Of a stretch of DNA of 64,000 nucleotides, positions 1 through 7,824 are shown piece after piece (positions within the stretch are counted from its first letter, which is position 1; each line of letters opens with the position of its first letter). Both the position numbers and the translations under genes were made by a program. Location of the stretch: NCBI GenBank assembly GCA_020440645.1, contig JAGRNR010000012.1, positions 1 through 64,000 of the forward strand, given 5' to 3'. A model generated the notes under the pieces. The model was given only the letters and a program-made list of their open reading frames with translations, ran no database searches and was not told where the DNA came from. Origin of the DNA: JAHEFU01 sp020440645 (GTDB lineage: Bacteria; 4484-113; JAFGCY01).

Positions 1-249
1 CATGATTGCGCCGATCAGCAGGTAGAACACATAGGGCTGCTTGCCGGCGTAGTCCGGGGCTGCGCCGCTGGACATGCCGATCAGGCCGATGATCACTGCG
101 TTGATCAGGTTGTAGAACAGCCAGACGATGTCCCAGCCGAGGTAGCGCTTCGTCAGGTCGATGTCGCGCATGATGAACGCGCGGATCGCCGACAGCTCCC
201 GCATGATGCGGCTGCCGCGGCCCTCGAAGCGTTGTTGGTTCACAGACAT
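1..249 (-). CDS. ABC-2 type transporter permease, N-terminal part (runs off window)
   Basis: The first 83 codons of a membrane protein read leftwards from an ATG at 247-249 and leave the window. After a charged amphipathic N-terminus (MSVNQQRFEGRGSRIMREL) there is an arginine/aspartate-rich stretch and then a hydrophobic segment beginning about residue 42 (DIVWLFYNLINAVIIGLIGM), followed by a second one at the edge. This layout fits an ABC-2 type permease that would pair with the ATPase encoded at 7825-8772 in the same direction. The start overlaps the end of the preceding acetyltransferase gene by ten bases, so translation is probably coupled; an AAGGAGA ribosome binding site lies just upstream. 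The family call rests on N-terminal topology and operon context only. Confidence 0.6.
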   Translation of the reverse strand, partial: MSVNQQRFEGRGSRIMRELSAIRAFIMRDIDLTKRYLGWDIVWLFYNLINAVIIGLIGMSSGAAPDYAGKQPYVFYLLIGAIM

Positions 250-788
250 TGCTTGTCTCCTTGCTTCCATTCATGGCGCGTGATCGCGTAGTAGGCGACC
301 CCATGCCAGTTGCCACGGCTGTAGAACTCACAGGGCTTCAGGCCCCTGAGCTGCATGCCGCTCAGTTCCATGCTGCGCCGGGCAGCCCGGTGGCTGTCCA
401 GCGTGTCCCCCCGGACGGTGCCCAGCGGGTGGTTGCCAAACAGCCAGCCGATCACCAGCCGCTTGGCCTCAACGCCGTATCCCCGCCCGCGCAGCTCCGG
501 GTGGATGCGGGTGCCAAGCGTTGCCGACATCCTGAACCCGTCGGTGGATTCGTAGTACTCGTTGCCGATGTGGCGGCCCGTTGCCAGCTCCTCGATCGCG
601 AAGCAGCCGCGCTCGTCCATGAACAGGCCGCTGCCGGCAAAGGCCTGCCTGTCGCGCATCCCCGGCGGGTTGATCGGCCCCCAGAAGGAGTTGCCCTCCT
701 CCAGCTCAAGCTGGCGCCAGGCCTGGTACTCCCCGTGGTCGCGGTAGGGCCGCAGCCGGATCCGCTCTCCGTTGACAATCAACTGCAT
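240..788 (-). CDS. GNAT family N-acetyltransferase, array member 1
   Basis: A 182-residue GNAT protein of the Acetyltransf_3 (RimJ/RimL-like) type, the last of the tandem array and directly upstream of the permease. The acetyl-CoA pyrophosphate loop is RGRGYGVEAK at about residues 100-109, and FAIEELATGRHIG is the preceding beta-strand region shared by the array. The start at 788 is chosen because a GGAGG lies ten bases upstream and the MQLIVNGERIRLRPYRD N-terminus aligns with its paralogues; the open frame continues upstream without support. Unlike most paralogues it ends in KQGDKQCL rather than an arginine-rich VRRG tail. The acyl acceptor is unknown. Confidence 0.85.
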   Translation of the reverse strand: MQLIVNGERIRLRPYRDHGEYQAWRQLELEEGNSFWGPINPPGMRDRQAFAGSGLFMDERGCFAIEELATGRHIGNEYYESTDGFRMSATLGTRIHPELRGRGYGVEAKRLVIGWLFGNHPLGTVRGDTLDSHRAARRSMELSGMQLRGLKPCEFYSRGNWHGVAYYAITRHEWKQGDKQCL

Positions 789-789
789 T

Positions 790-1356
790 TCAGCTGGCCC
801 TCCTGACAGCATGCCGGTAGTCCATCGCCGCCCAATCGCTGCGTGTAAGGTGGTAATAGACCACGGCCTCATAGCTGCCCTGCCGGTAATGCACCGCCGG
901 CCGGCAGCCGATGTAGTTCATTCCACTCAGTTCCAGCCCACGGCGGGCCGGGGCATGCGTTGACAATGTGTCAGCCATGATGCACTGCAAGGGCAGGTTC
1001 TCGAACAGCAGGCAGAACATCAGCTGCTTGGCTTCCATCCCGAAGCCGCGCTTCTGGTGCAGCGGGCGGATGAATGTGCCAACCCAGGCCACGAGGCGTG
1101 GCAATGTCAGCGGGCCGACCTCCTCGTAGCCGGCCACTTCGCCGGTGTCAAGCCGCTCAATGCACATCATCAGTGAGCCGTCCGCAGACAGCATGCCATT
1201 CCCGTCAAACTGCCTGCGCAATTCATGCCCGCTGTGGTGCATCGGCCCCCAGTGGGCGTTCGGCTCGGCATGCTCCTCCCGCACGAGCTGCAGCATCTCG
1301 TCTGCATCCCTGAAGGGCCGCAGCCGGACCAGTTGTCCTTCGTAAACCGTATGCAT
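790..1356 (-). CDS. GNAT family N-acetyltransferase, array member 2
   Basis: A 188-residue paralogue beginning MHTVYEGQLVRLRPFRD. Two adjacent ATG codons occur at 1359 and 1356; I choose 1356 because the AGGAG inside the end of the upstream gene then has a six-base spacing. The CoA loop is KRGFGMEAKQL, followed by LLFENLPLQCIMADTLSTH. The stop is one base from the next start. The protein ends YRHAVRRAS, placing it with members 3, 4 and 6, which share the MDYRH/YRQ-type C-terminus. No acceptor specificity can be deduced. Confidence 0.85.
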   Translation of the reverse strand: MHTVYEGQLVRLRPFRDADEMLQLVREEHAEPNAHWGPMHHSGHELRRQFDGNGMLSADGSLMMCIERLDTGEVAGYEEVGPLTLPRLVAWVGTFIRPLHQKRGFGMEAKQLMFCLLFENLPLQCIMADTLSTHAPARRGLELSGMNYIGCRPAVHYRQGSYEAVVYYHLTRSDWAAMDYRHAVRRAS

Positions 1357-1358
1357 CA

Positions 1359-1913
1359 TCAGCTCCTGTGCACCCTGTGCCTGTAATCCATTGCCAGCCA
1401 GGCAGTGCGTGACAGGTTGAAATAGACCCGGTTGGTATACCTGCCGGCGCTGAAATAGCTGGTGGCCTCGCAACCCAGTGGCTGCATGCCGCAGAGCTGC
1501 AGTCCGCGGATGGCGCGGCTGTGCCCCGCCAGTGTCACCGCGAATACGTTCTCCAGCGGAAAGTTGTCAAACAGCAGGCAGGCCGCCAGCAGCTTTGCCT
1601 CAACGCCGTAGCCCCGGCGGCGGTGTCCTTCGAGCACATGCGTGCCCAGCCAGGCACCGAGCCGGTGCGGATGGATGTTCTCCTCGCCAACGAGCCGTCC
1701 TGTCCTGATTTCCTCGATTGCCATGCAGTATTCCTTCTGCTCATTCATTCCGCTGTAGTCATTGAACAGCGGACGATTCTGCTGCACGCTCTCGAACCAG
1801 GGACCCCAGTGCTCGCCGGGCTCCTCAATGCCGATGCAGGCCAGGCTGTCCCATTCCGCGAGATCCCGGAATGGCCTGATCCTGACCTGTGGTCCTGTGT
1901 AGGTTGTGTACAT
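1359..1913 (-). CDS. GNAT family N-acetyltransferase, array member 3
   Basis: A 184-residue array member starting MYTTYTGPQVRIRPFRD at 1913, with GAGGAG seven bases upstream; the longer open frame lacks a ribosome binding site. The CoA-binding loop is RRRGYGVEAKLLAACLLF and the post-loop segment reads DNFPLENVFAVTLAGHSRA. Its stop codon overlaps or abuts the start of member 2 (TGATG arrangement), the pattern of a translationally coupled operon. Function is inferred only at the level of acyl-CoA-dependent acyl transfer to an amine. Confidence 0.85.
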   Translation of the reverse strand: MYTTYTGPQVRIRPFRDLAEWDSLACIGIEEPGEHWGPWFESVQQNRPLFNDYSGMNEQKEYCMAIEEIRTGRLVGEENIHPHRLGAWLGTHVLEGHRRRGYGVEAKLLAACLLFDNFPLENVFAVTLAGHSRAIRGLQLCGMQPLGCEATSYFSAGRYTNRVYFNLSRTAWLAMDYRHRVHRS

Positions 1914-1915
1914 GC

Positions 1916-2470
1916 TCAGCTCCTCTGCACCCTGTGGCGGTAGTCCATCGCCTCCCATTCACTGCGCAGCAGCTGGAAGTACACCGTGTCAACGTAACGC
2001 CCACGCACGTAGTGCGACAGGCGGGTGCTGCCAACCTGCCGGAAGCCGACGGCCTCCAGCCCGGCGCGGCTGCGGCTGTGAACCGCCGTGGTATCGGACC
2101 ATAGGGACTCGACCGGGAAGTTCTCAAACAGGAAGCAGAATGCCAGCAGCTTGGCCTCGCGCCCGAAGCCCTGGCTCATCTGCGCAGGAACAATGCCCGT
2201 CGCCGGGAAGGCGGACAGTTGCCAGCGGCCGATGCCGCAGTATTCCAGCCCGACGAATTCGCCGTTGTCAGTGCGCTCGATCGCGAAGGCGAAACTGTCC
2301 ATTGAGATGGACAAGCGCTGCCACTCCGACGCGCTGCGCGCCGCCACATCCCACTGGATGCCGAGGTGCTCGTTGGGCGAGACTGCATAGTTGCGCACAT
2401 AGCTGGTGAACTCCGCCTCGCTGGCGAATGGCCTGAGCCGTACTTTCTCTCCTGTGTATGTCGTATACAT
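1916..2470 (-). CDS. GNAT family N-acetyltransferase, array member 4
   Basis: A 184-residue paralogue starting MYTTYTGEKVRLRPFAS with a GAGGAG ribosome binding site. The CoA loop is SQGFGREAKLLAFCFLFEN and the next strand/helix is FPVESLWSDTTAVHSRSRAG. It closely resembles member 6 over the SEAE(F/W)...EYAV/NYAV N-terminal region, suggesting a duplicated pair separated by the divergent member 5. It ends YRHRVQRS. The next gene starts three bases after its stop. Confidence 0.85.
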   Translation of the reverse strand: MYTTYTGEKVRLRPFASEAEFTSYVRNYAVSPNEHLGIQWDVAARSASEWQRLSISMDSFAFAIERTDNGEFVGLEYCGIGRWQLSAFPATGIVPAQMSQGFGREAKLLAFCFLFENFPVESLWSDTTAVHSRSRAGLEAVGFRQVGSTRLSHYVRGRYVDTVYFQLLRSEWEAMDYRHRVQRS

Positions 2471-2479
2471 GTCTGCTCC

Positions 2480-3040
2480 TCAGGCTCCGCGCCTGACCTT
2501 CTCCTGCCAGTCCATTTCCTGCCACTGGCGACGACTGAATCCGAAGAACGTCGTGGACTGGTAGCTGCCTCGGCTGTACTGGATGCAGGGGCGGATGCCC
2601 AGATGCCGCATCCCGCTGAGCTGCATGCCCCTGATCGCTCGGCTGTGGTCGCCGATGGTGATACCAAGCACCCATTCGAGCTGCTGGTTGTCAAACAGAT
2701 GGCATGTCGCCAGCAACTTGGCCTCGATGCCAAAGCCCTTTCCGCGATGTTCCTCGAGGATCCAGCTGCCCAGGTAGGCGGCGCGGCCTGCATAGTCAAA
2801 ACTGTAGACCTCAGTGCCGACCACCGTGCCAGTGGACTTGTCAACCACAACGAACGTGCTGACCTCTCCGCCCATCCCGCCTGTATTGCGAAAGCCGTCC
2901 AGGCGCGGCTGCATCGCGGAATGCAGTGGTCCCCAGTGCTCATTGAACATCCGCATGTGCCTGTCGTTGAGCTGGTGCCATTCGTCCTCAGATTGATAAG
3001 GTCGCAGGAGCGTCCTGTCAGTCTCATATCTTCTGTACAT
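2480..3040 (-). CDS. GNAT family N-acetyltransferase, array member 5
   Basis: A 186-residue member (MYRRYETDRTLLRPYQS) that is more divergent in the central region, where the usual FAIERLDTGE strand is replaced by FVVVDKSTGTVVGTEVYSF. The loop RGKGFGIEAKLLATCHLFDN is intact. The C-terminus WQEKVRRGA keeps the arginine-rich tail seen in many paralogues. It is nine bases from member 4 and two from member 6, so it belongs to the same transcript. Confidence 0.85.
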   Translation of the reverse strand: MYRRYETDRTLLRPYQSEDEWHQLNDRHMRMFNEHWGPLHSAMQPRLDGFRNTGGMGGEVSTFVVVDKSTGTVVGTEVYSFDYAGRAAYLGSWILEEHRGKGFGIEAKLLATCHLFDNQQLEWVLGITIGDHSRAIRGMQLSGMRHLGIRPCIQYSRGSYQSTTFFGFSRRQWQEMDWQEKVRRGA

Positions 3041-3042
3041 CT

Positions 3043-3597
3043 CTAGCTTCTCCTCACTTCCTGCCGGTAATCCATCCGTTCCCAGTCCTTACGCAGCAGC
3101 TGGTACCAGACCTGGCCCTCGTACTCCCCCTGCGATGGGAAGGCACAGGCCAGGATCCCGGCGAAGCGGTAGCCGATCGCTTCCAGCCCGGCGATTGCAC
3201 GGCTGTGCGTTGCCACTGTGTCAGACCAAAGTGATTCAATCGGGAAATTCTCGAACAGGTGGCAACTGGCCAGCAGCTTGGCTTCACGGCCGAAGCCGTT
3301 GTGCCAGTGCCGCTCCAGCAGTCCGGTGCCCGTGAAGCCGCTGAGTTGCCAGCGGCCAAGCCCACAGGTGATCACACCGGCCAGTTCTCCAGTGTCCAGC
3401 CGGTCAACCGCAAAACGGCAGACTGTCTCCTCAGTCGGGAACAGATTCCAGACCTGCAAGGCTGAATTGGCAAAGTACCACTGCGGCCCGCGGTGGGCAT
3501 TCGGCATCACTGCGTATTCGCGCGTGAAGCCGGCCCACTCCGCTTCTGAGGCGAATGGCCTGATGCGCACCAGTTGTCCCGAATATGTCGTAATCAT
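3043..3597 (-). CDS. GNAT family N-acetyltransferase, array member 6
   Basis: A 184-residue member starting MITTYSGQLVRIRPFAS. The loop region is HNGFGREAKLLASCHLFEN followed by FPIESLWSDTVATHSRAIAG, nearly the same as in member 4. It ends YRQEVRRS. The start follows the stop of member 7 by two bases. GNAT proteins of this fold bind acetyl-CoA through the R/Q-x-x-G-x-G/A loop, which is plainly present; the acceptor pocket cannot be read from sequence. Confidence 0.85.
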   Translation of the reverse strand: MITTYSGQLVRIRPFASEAEWAGFTREYAVMPNAHRGPQWYFANSALQVWNLFPTEETVCRFAVDRLDTGELAGVITCGLGRWQLSGFTGTGLLERHWHNGFGREAKLLASCHLFENFPIESLWSDTVATHSRAIAGLEAIGYRFAGILACAFPSQGEYEGQVWYQLLRKDWERMDYRQEVRRS

Positions 3598-3599
3598 TG

Positions 3600-4154
3600 T
3601 CAGCCTCTCCTGACGGTCTGCCTGACCGGGAGCTTCTCCCAGTCCTCACGCATGATCTGGTAGTAGAGCCGCGAAGCATAGCCCGCCTGGCTGTACTCAC
3701 TCACGTTCTTGCTGCCTCGGCACTGCATGCCGATCGCCTCAAGGCCGCGGGCAGAACGCTGGTGCTTTCCCAGCGTGACGGCCCAGACCGACTGCAGGGG
3801 GAAGTTCTCGAACATGTGGCACAGCGCCAGCAGCTTGGCCTCCCGGCCATAACCCTGGCTGCGATGTTCCGTGAGGATTTCCGTGCCGATGCTGCCCGCC
3901 AGCTGGTCGCGCTGTGGCCGGGCATTCACCCATCCCACCGGCTCCCCGCTGCCAGATTGCTCAATTGCAAAGCATGTCTCCAGTCCGCCCAGCAGGTTGA
4001 AGCGGAATCGTTCAACTGCGTCGTCAATCCTCCAGCGGCAGTCACCGAAATGCTCATTGAGCGTGCGGAACTGCGCTGCACAGAATGCGCGCAACTCCGA
4101 CTCGTCCCTGAAGGGGCGGATCCGCACCAGCTTTCCGGTATATGTCGTGAACAT
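3600..4154 (-). CDS. GNAT family N-acetyltransferase, array member 7
   Basis: A 184-residue member. The open frame extends 75 codons upstream through member 8, but the alignable N-terminus MFTTYTGKLVRIRPFRD fixes the start at 4154. The loop is RSQGYGREAKLLALCHMFEN. From this member onward to member 11 the C-terminus changes to a MREDWEKLPVRQTVRRG type, distinguishing a second subfamily from members 2-4 and 6. Two bases separate it from member 8. Confidence 0.85.
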   Translation of the reverse strand: MFTTYTGKLVRIRPFRDESELRAFCAAQFRTLNEHFGDCRWRIDDAVERFRFNLLGGLETCFAIEQSGSGEPVGWVNARPQRDQLAGSIGTEILTEHRSQGYGREAKLLALCHMFENFPLQSVWAVTLGKHQRSARGLEAIGMQCRGSKNVSEYSQAGYASRLYYQIMREDWEKLPVRQTVRRG

Positions 4155-4156
4155 TG

Positions 4157-4711
4157 TCAGCCTCGCCTGACGCTCTGCCTGATCGGGAGCTTCTCCCAGT
4201 CCTCCCGCATGATCTGGTACTTCACCCTGGCAACACGCGTGCCCCTGAAGCGGAATGAACAGGGGATCGTGCCGATATGCCTGAAGCCCAGCGCTTCCAG
4301 CCCGGCCCGCGCCCGGGTGTGTACCGAAAGGGTGTCCGCCCAGACGGATTCGATCGCGAAGTTCTCGAACAGGTGGCACATTGACAGGAGCTTGGCCTCG
4401 CGGCCGAAACCCAGGTGCCAGTGCTCCCGCAGGATCTCCGTACCGACGCTGGCCGCCAGCTGGTAGGTGCCGAGCACGGCACTGACCCAGCCGATGGCCT
4501 CACCGCTGTCCCGCCGTTCGATGCAGAAGCGTTCGGCGGCATCATGCGTGATCGAATTGCCAAAGCGCTTGCGGCTCTTGATCGCGCGGTGCCAGTCGTC
4601 ACCCCAGAAATCACTGAGGGTGATGAACTGGCGGCTGGAGAACCGCCACAGCTCGTCCGCATCCCGGAAGGGACGCAGCCTGACCCGTTCACCTGTGTAG
4701 ACAACATGCAT
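4157..4711 (-). CDS. GNAT family N-acetyltransferase, array member 8
   Basis: A 184-residue member (MHVVYTGERVRLRPFRD). The CoA loop HLGFGREAKLLSMCHLFEN is followed by FAIESVWADTLSVHTRARAG and it ends MREDWEKLPIRQSVRRG. Upstream of its start lies a 65-bp gap occupied by an inverted heptamer repeat, one of only three sizeable gaps in the array. The last codons of the neighbouring reading frame merge with this repeat, so its ribosome binding site (a weak GGAGTGAGAA) lies at the edge of the repeat. Confidence 0.85.
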   Translation of the reverse strand: MHVVYTGERVRLRPFRDADELWRFSSRQFITLSDFWGDDWHRAIKSRKRFGNSITHDAAERFCIERRDSGEAIGWVSAVLGTYQLAASVGTEILREHWHLGFGREAKLLSMCHLFENFAIESVWADTLSVHTRARAGLEALGFRHIGTIPCSFRFRGTRVARVKYQIMREDWEKLPIRQSVRRG

Positions 4712-4724
4712 TTCTCACTCCAAT

Positions 4725-4781
4725 AGTGGTCAGTAGTCAGTGGTCAGAATTCAGATCACTGACCACAGACCACTGACTACT
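4725..4781. repeat. Inverted array of TGGTCAG-like heptamers between GNAT members 8 and 9
   Basis: The left arm is made of imperfect heptamers (TGGTCAG, TAGTCAG, TGGTCAG) and the right arm is their inverse (CTGACCA, CTGACTA). The arms can pair into a long hairpin in DNA or RNA. The stop codon of GNAT member 9 lies in the right arm. Confidence 0.75.
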
Positions 4782-5343
4782 GGCCTCTCACCACTGTCTG
4801 CCGGATCGGCATCTTCTCCCAGTCCTCACGCATCACCTGGTACAGTGGCACGGCGACGTTCCTGTCACCATGCCAGTGGATGCAGCGGTACAGTCCGACA
4901 CGATGCATCCCGACAGCGAGCAGCCCGGCCTGGGCGCGGGTGTGCTCCGCCGTGGTATCCGCCCAGACAGTCTGGATCGGGAAGTTCTCGAACAGGTGGC
5001 ACAGCATCAGGAGCTTGGCCTCACGTCCAAAGCCCCGGCTCCAGTGCCGCCGATCCACCACGGTGCCCAGCCATGTTGCCAGCCGGCCCGCCGCAGGCAC
5101 ACCGAAGCTTTCGATGCCGACACACTCTCCAGTGTCAAGCCGCTCGATTGCCAGGCTGTTCTCGCCCTTGTCATCCAGCAGTTCGCCGTCACTGAACTCA
5201 CGGTCCAGCTGGCTGGCAACGGTATGGTACGGCCCCCAGAAATCACTGTATGTGAACTCACGGGAGGCCTGCAGCTGCTGCCATTCCTGCAGGTCCCTCA
5301 CAGGACGCAGCCTGACCAGTTCGCCTGTATAGACATGGTTCAT
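4777..5343 (-). CDS. GNAT family N-acetyltransferase, array member 9
   Basis: A 188-residue member starting MNHVYTGELVRLRPVRD. The loop is SRGFGREAKLLMLCHLFEN with FPIQTVWADTTAEHTRAQAG after it. The stop codon TAG lies inside the right arm of the heptamer inverted repeat at 4725-4781, so the C-terminal VVRGQ ends at the repeat boundary. Its start ATG overlaps the TGA of member 10 (TGATG), which implies coupled translation. Confidence 0.85.
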   Translation of the reverse strand: MNHVYTGELVRLRPVRDLQEWQQLQASREFTYSDFWGPYHTVASQLDREFSDGELLDDKGENSLAIERLDTGECVGIESFGVPAAGRLATWLGTVVDRRHWSRGFGREAKLLMLCHLFENFPIQTVWADTTAEHTRAQAGLLAVGMHRVGLYRCIHWHGDRNVAVPLYQVMREDWEKMPIRQTVVRGQ

Positions 5344-5903
5344 CAGTTTCCTCTCCTGACTGTCTGCCTGATCGGCATTGCTTCCCAGTCACTGCGCATT
5401 AGCTGGTAGTCCAGGATGTCAACATACTTCCCGTGCCAGTGGTAATGCCGCAGGCCGCCGGCCAGCCGGAATCCACAGGCCAGCAGTCCGCGTGATGCGG
5501 GCTCATGCTCGCCGGTGGTGCCGGCCCATACCGACTGCACCGAGTAGTTCTCGAACAGGTGGCACAGCTTCAGCAGCTTCGCCTCCCGCCCCAGACCGCG
5601 GCCCCAGCGTGACTCGAGCACGAATGTTGCCAGCCAGCAGGACAGCTCACCGCCCGCGGGCGTGCCATGCAGCGCCACGCCTGCCACCGCACCGTCACTG
5701 AGGTCCTCGATCGCGTGGCAGGCTTCATCGCCACCCAGCAGTCCGTCAGCCTCGAAGGCGCGCCGGAGCGCTGGTTCGCTGCTGTGCCAGGGACCCCAGA
5801 ATGCATTCATGTGCAGGTCACGCTGGCCCTGCAGCTGCATGTACTCATCAAGGTCCCTGAACGGACGCAGCCGCACCCGCTCGCCTGTGTAGACGACATG
5901 CAT
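5343..5903 (-). CDS. GNAT family N-acetyltransferase, array member 10
   Basis: A 186-residue member; the start MHVVYTGERVRLRPFRD at 5903 is chosen by alignment and because its ATG overlaps the TGA of member 11. It departs from its relatives in the CoA loop (GRGLGREAKLLKLCHLFEN) and in the following segment YSVQSVWAGTTGEHEPASRG. Overlapping stop/start signals on both sides show it is fully embedded in the polycistron. Confidence 0.85.
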   Translation of the reverse strand: MHVVYTGERVRLRPFRDLDEYMQLQGQRDLHMNAFWGPWHSSEPALRRAFEADGLLGGDEACHAIEDLSDGAVAGVALHGTPAGGELSCWLATFVLESRWGRGLGREAKLLKLCHLFENYSVQSVWAGTTGEHEPASRGLLACGFRLAGGLRHYHWHGKYVDILDYQLMRSDWEAMPIRQTVRRGN

Positions 5904-6469
5904 CAGTGGCCTCGCTTCACAGATTGCCTGATTGGCAACGACTGCCACTCGCTACGCAGGATGCGGTAGCAGGGCGAGGGGTACAGCTTACCGGCTTTGT
6001 ACAGGTAGCCGTAGTGCTTGCCGGCCAGCTTCAGCCCGCAGGCCTCCAGCCCGGCCTTGGCCCGGCTGTGTTCATCCGTTGTATCTGACCATACGCATTC
6101 GATCGGGTAGTTCTCGAACAGGTAGCACAGGTTCAGGAGCTTGGCCTCGCGGCCAAAGCCCTTGCCCCAGTGCTCGCGGGCGATGATCGTGCCGAGCCAG
6201 GTGTTCGTACGCGTTGCATTCATCGCGCCGTACTCCTCGAAGCCGACGGCCTCGCCGGTGTCCAGCCGCTCAATCGCGAAGCAGGAATACTCGTCCGTTG
6301 ACAGCATCCCGCCTGGCTCAAACTCCTTCTTCTTCTGGGCCTCAGCCCAGTGCCAGTCTCCCCAGAACTCGTTGAAGTTGCTTTCCAGGGCACCCTGCAC
6401 CTTCATCCATTCATCGAGGTCCCGAAAGGGCCTGATGCGGGTACGCTCACCCGTGTAAACGACTTGCAT
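5903..6469 (-). CDS. GNAT family N-acetyltransferase, array member 11
   Basis: A 188-residue member (MQVVYTGERTRIRPFRD). The loop is GKGFGREAKLLNLCYLFEN, followed by YPIECVWSDTTDEHSRAKAG; it ends LPIRQSVKRGH, the same C-terminal type as members 7-10. Upstream there is a 71-bp gap with the second inverted heptamer repeat. Confidence 0.85.
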   Translation of the reverse strand: MQVVYTGERTRIRPFRDLDEWMKVQGALESNFNEFWGDWHWAEAQKKKEFEPGGMLSTDEYSCFAIERLDTGEAVGFEEYGAMNATRTNTWLGTIIAREHWGKGFGREAKLLNLCYLFENYPIECVWSDTTDEHSRAKAGLEACGLKLAGKHYGYLYKAGKLYPSPCYRILRSEWQSLPIRQSVKRGH

Positions 6470-6483
6470 TTCAATACCTCAGT

Positions 6484-6553
6484 TGACTGTGGTCAGTGGT
6501 CGGTGGTCAGGAAAACCAGGATCTGGCTTCTGACCACTGCCTACTGACTACTC
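6484..6553. repeat. Inverted array of TGGTCAG-like heptamers between GNAT members 11 and 12
   Basis: A second copy of the same heptamer family: left arm with TGGTCAG/TGGTCGG units, right arm with CTGACCA/CTGACTA units. The stop codon of GNAT member 12 is inside the right arm. Confidence 0.75.
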
Positions 6554-7086
6554 TCCATCCATTCCTGCCGCGTGATGCCGCAGTACACGATCCCTGTCCA
6601 CTCACCGCGCGAGTACCAGTTGACCCGTGTCCGTCCCAGCTCACGCATCCCGCAGCTCAGCATCCCGCCGATCGCGGCTTCATGCTTGGCCAGGGTGCCG
6701 CCGTAGACCATCTCGACCGGGTAGTTGTCAAACAGGAGCTTCATGGCGAGCAACTTGGCCTCCCGGCCATAGCCCCTGCGCCAGTATGGCTCAAGGATCA
6801 TCGTGCCGATCTCGGTGGCGGTGCGGCCTCCCGTCGGGATGCGCAGCACCTCGTAGCCGACCAGCTCCTTCCCGGCCAGGCTCTCGATTGCCAGGAAGGA
6901 AAAGTAGTGCGATTCGTCCAGCATGCCGAAGCGGGCCCAGTCCTGTTCCAGGGAGGACAGCCCGACCCAGCCGTAGCCCCACCAGTCGTCGCGCTGCATC
7001 CACAGTTCATGGTTGAGCTGTGCATACTCGGCTGCGCTGGCAAAGGGCCTGAGCCGGACCAGACTGCCTTCGATTGTCATTTGCAT
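6541..7086 (-). CDS. GNAT family N-acetyltransferase, array member 12
   Basis: A 181-residue member (MQMTIEGSLVRLRPFAS). The loop RRGYGREAKLLAMKLLFDN is preserved but the downstream segment YPVEMVYGGTLAKHEAAIGG is more divergent, and the protein ends ITRQEWMESSQ without the basic tail, like member 1. The TAG stop at 6541-6543 falls in the right arm of a heptamer inverted repeat. The two outermost members of the array (1 and 12) thus share the tail-less ITRxEW ending. Confidence 0.85.
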   Translation of the reverse strand: MQMTIEGSLVRLRPFASAAEYAQLNHELWMQRDDWWGYGWVGLSSLEQDWARFGMLDESHYFSFLAIESLAGKELVGYEVLRIPTGGRTATEIGTMILEPYWRRGYGREAKLLAMKLLFDNYPVEMVYGGTLAKHEAAIGGMLSCGMRELGRTRVNWYSRGEWTGIVYCGITRQEWMESSQ

Positions 7087-7100
7087 TCTCGACTCCGTCG

Positions 7101-7181
7101 AGGTTGCAGGGTGCTGGTTGCGGGTTGCAGTCAGGACTCAGTCTGGTCTGCTGCAACCTGCACCCGCTAACCTGCAACCTG
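7101..7181. repeat. Inverted array of GGTTGCA-like heptamers between GNAT members 12 and 13
   Basis: The left arm has GGTTGCAGGGTGCTGGTTGC and the right arm its inverse (CTGCAACCTGC units). It is a different heptamer from the two preceding repeats but the same architecture; the GNAT member 13 stop directly follows. Confidence 0.75.
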
Positions 7182-7182
7182 C

Positions 7183-7758
7183 TTAGGCGAATTCCCGCCG
7201 CTGCTGCTCGGCCAGTTCGCGGTAGGCCGGTGCGATCCAGCCGTAGTGGTGCACCGCCACCGGTTCACCGAGCCACATCTGCATGCGCTCGAACACAACC
7301 TCCAGCTCATAGCCGCAGTCCTTCAGCCAGCCGGCCTTGGCCGTCTCCGGTTCGATGATCTCGCAGCCGATCCTGACGGGGTCGTGCCAGTCCATCATCA
7401 GCGACTCATAGGCCTTCAGCAGGTCCATGCCGACTGCGTCGCGGTCAGCGATGTTGTCATCGACATGCACCGTGATCCAGTAGACCCGGTTCTGCCCGCG
7501 CTGCACGAGGAAGCCGACCACACCGCCGGCCTTGCGCACGGCGACGTAGTACTTCTCGCCGCTGCCCCACAGGCCGGGGTCCTTCTCGTCCTCGAACTTC
7601 TTCTTCAGCCGCTGCAGTGTCCAGGGCGTCGGCTTGCGTTCGCAGGGGTTCTGGGCCATCAGCGGTGCCAGCTGCTCGAGGTCCTTCTCGAGCACGGGGC
7701 GCAGCACGATATGCTCGCCCTCCACGAAACCGCGTTCGGTACTTGCGTTGTCAGTCAT
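7183..7758 (-). CDS. Divergent GNAT family N-acetyltransferase, array member 13
   Basis: A 191-residue protein with the N-terminus FVEGEHIVLRPVLEKDLEQL, typical of Acetyltransf_3 proteins, but without the GREAKLL block of the other twelve. The corresponding region reads DDNIADRDAVGMDLLKAYESL and is followed by IGCEIIEPETAKAGWLKDCGYE, the usual GNAT late helix/strand. A strong AAGGAGA lies upstream. It lies between the ABC ATPase and the GNAT array and could be the ancestral single copy or an independent recruit. Its stop is next to a heptamer repeat. Confidence 0.8.
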   Translation of the reverse strand: MTDNASTERGFVEGEHIVLRPVLEKDLEQLAPLMAQNPCERKPTPWTLQRLKKKFEDEKDPGLWGSGEKYYVAVRKAGGVVGFLVQRGQNRVYWITVHVDDNIADRDAVGMDLLKAYESLMMDWHDPVRIGCEIIEPETAKAGWLKDCGYELEVVFERMQMWLGEPVAVHHYGWIAPAYRELAEQQRREFA

Positions 7759-7824
7759 TTCCGTTCTCCTTGTATCCCTGTATGCCCGGCGTTACATTCC
7801 GCCGGCCGTTGTCATTCCAGTTCG

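Noticed and set aside
249..806. Plus-strand open frames across the GNAT and lipoprotein arrays
   Set aside because: They recur as shadows of the minus-strand genes with the same GC-driven composition and no ribosome binding sites.
4725..7181. CRISPR array
   Set aside because: Repeats are 7-mers in inverted order without spacers of constant length, and no cas genes occur.
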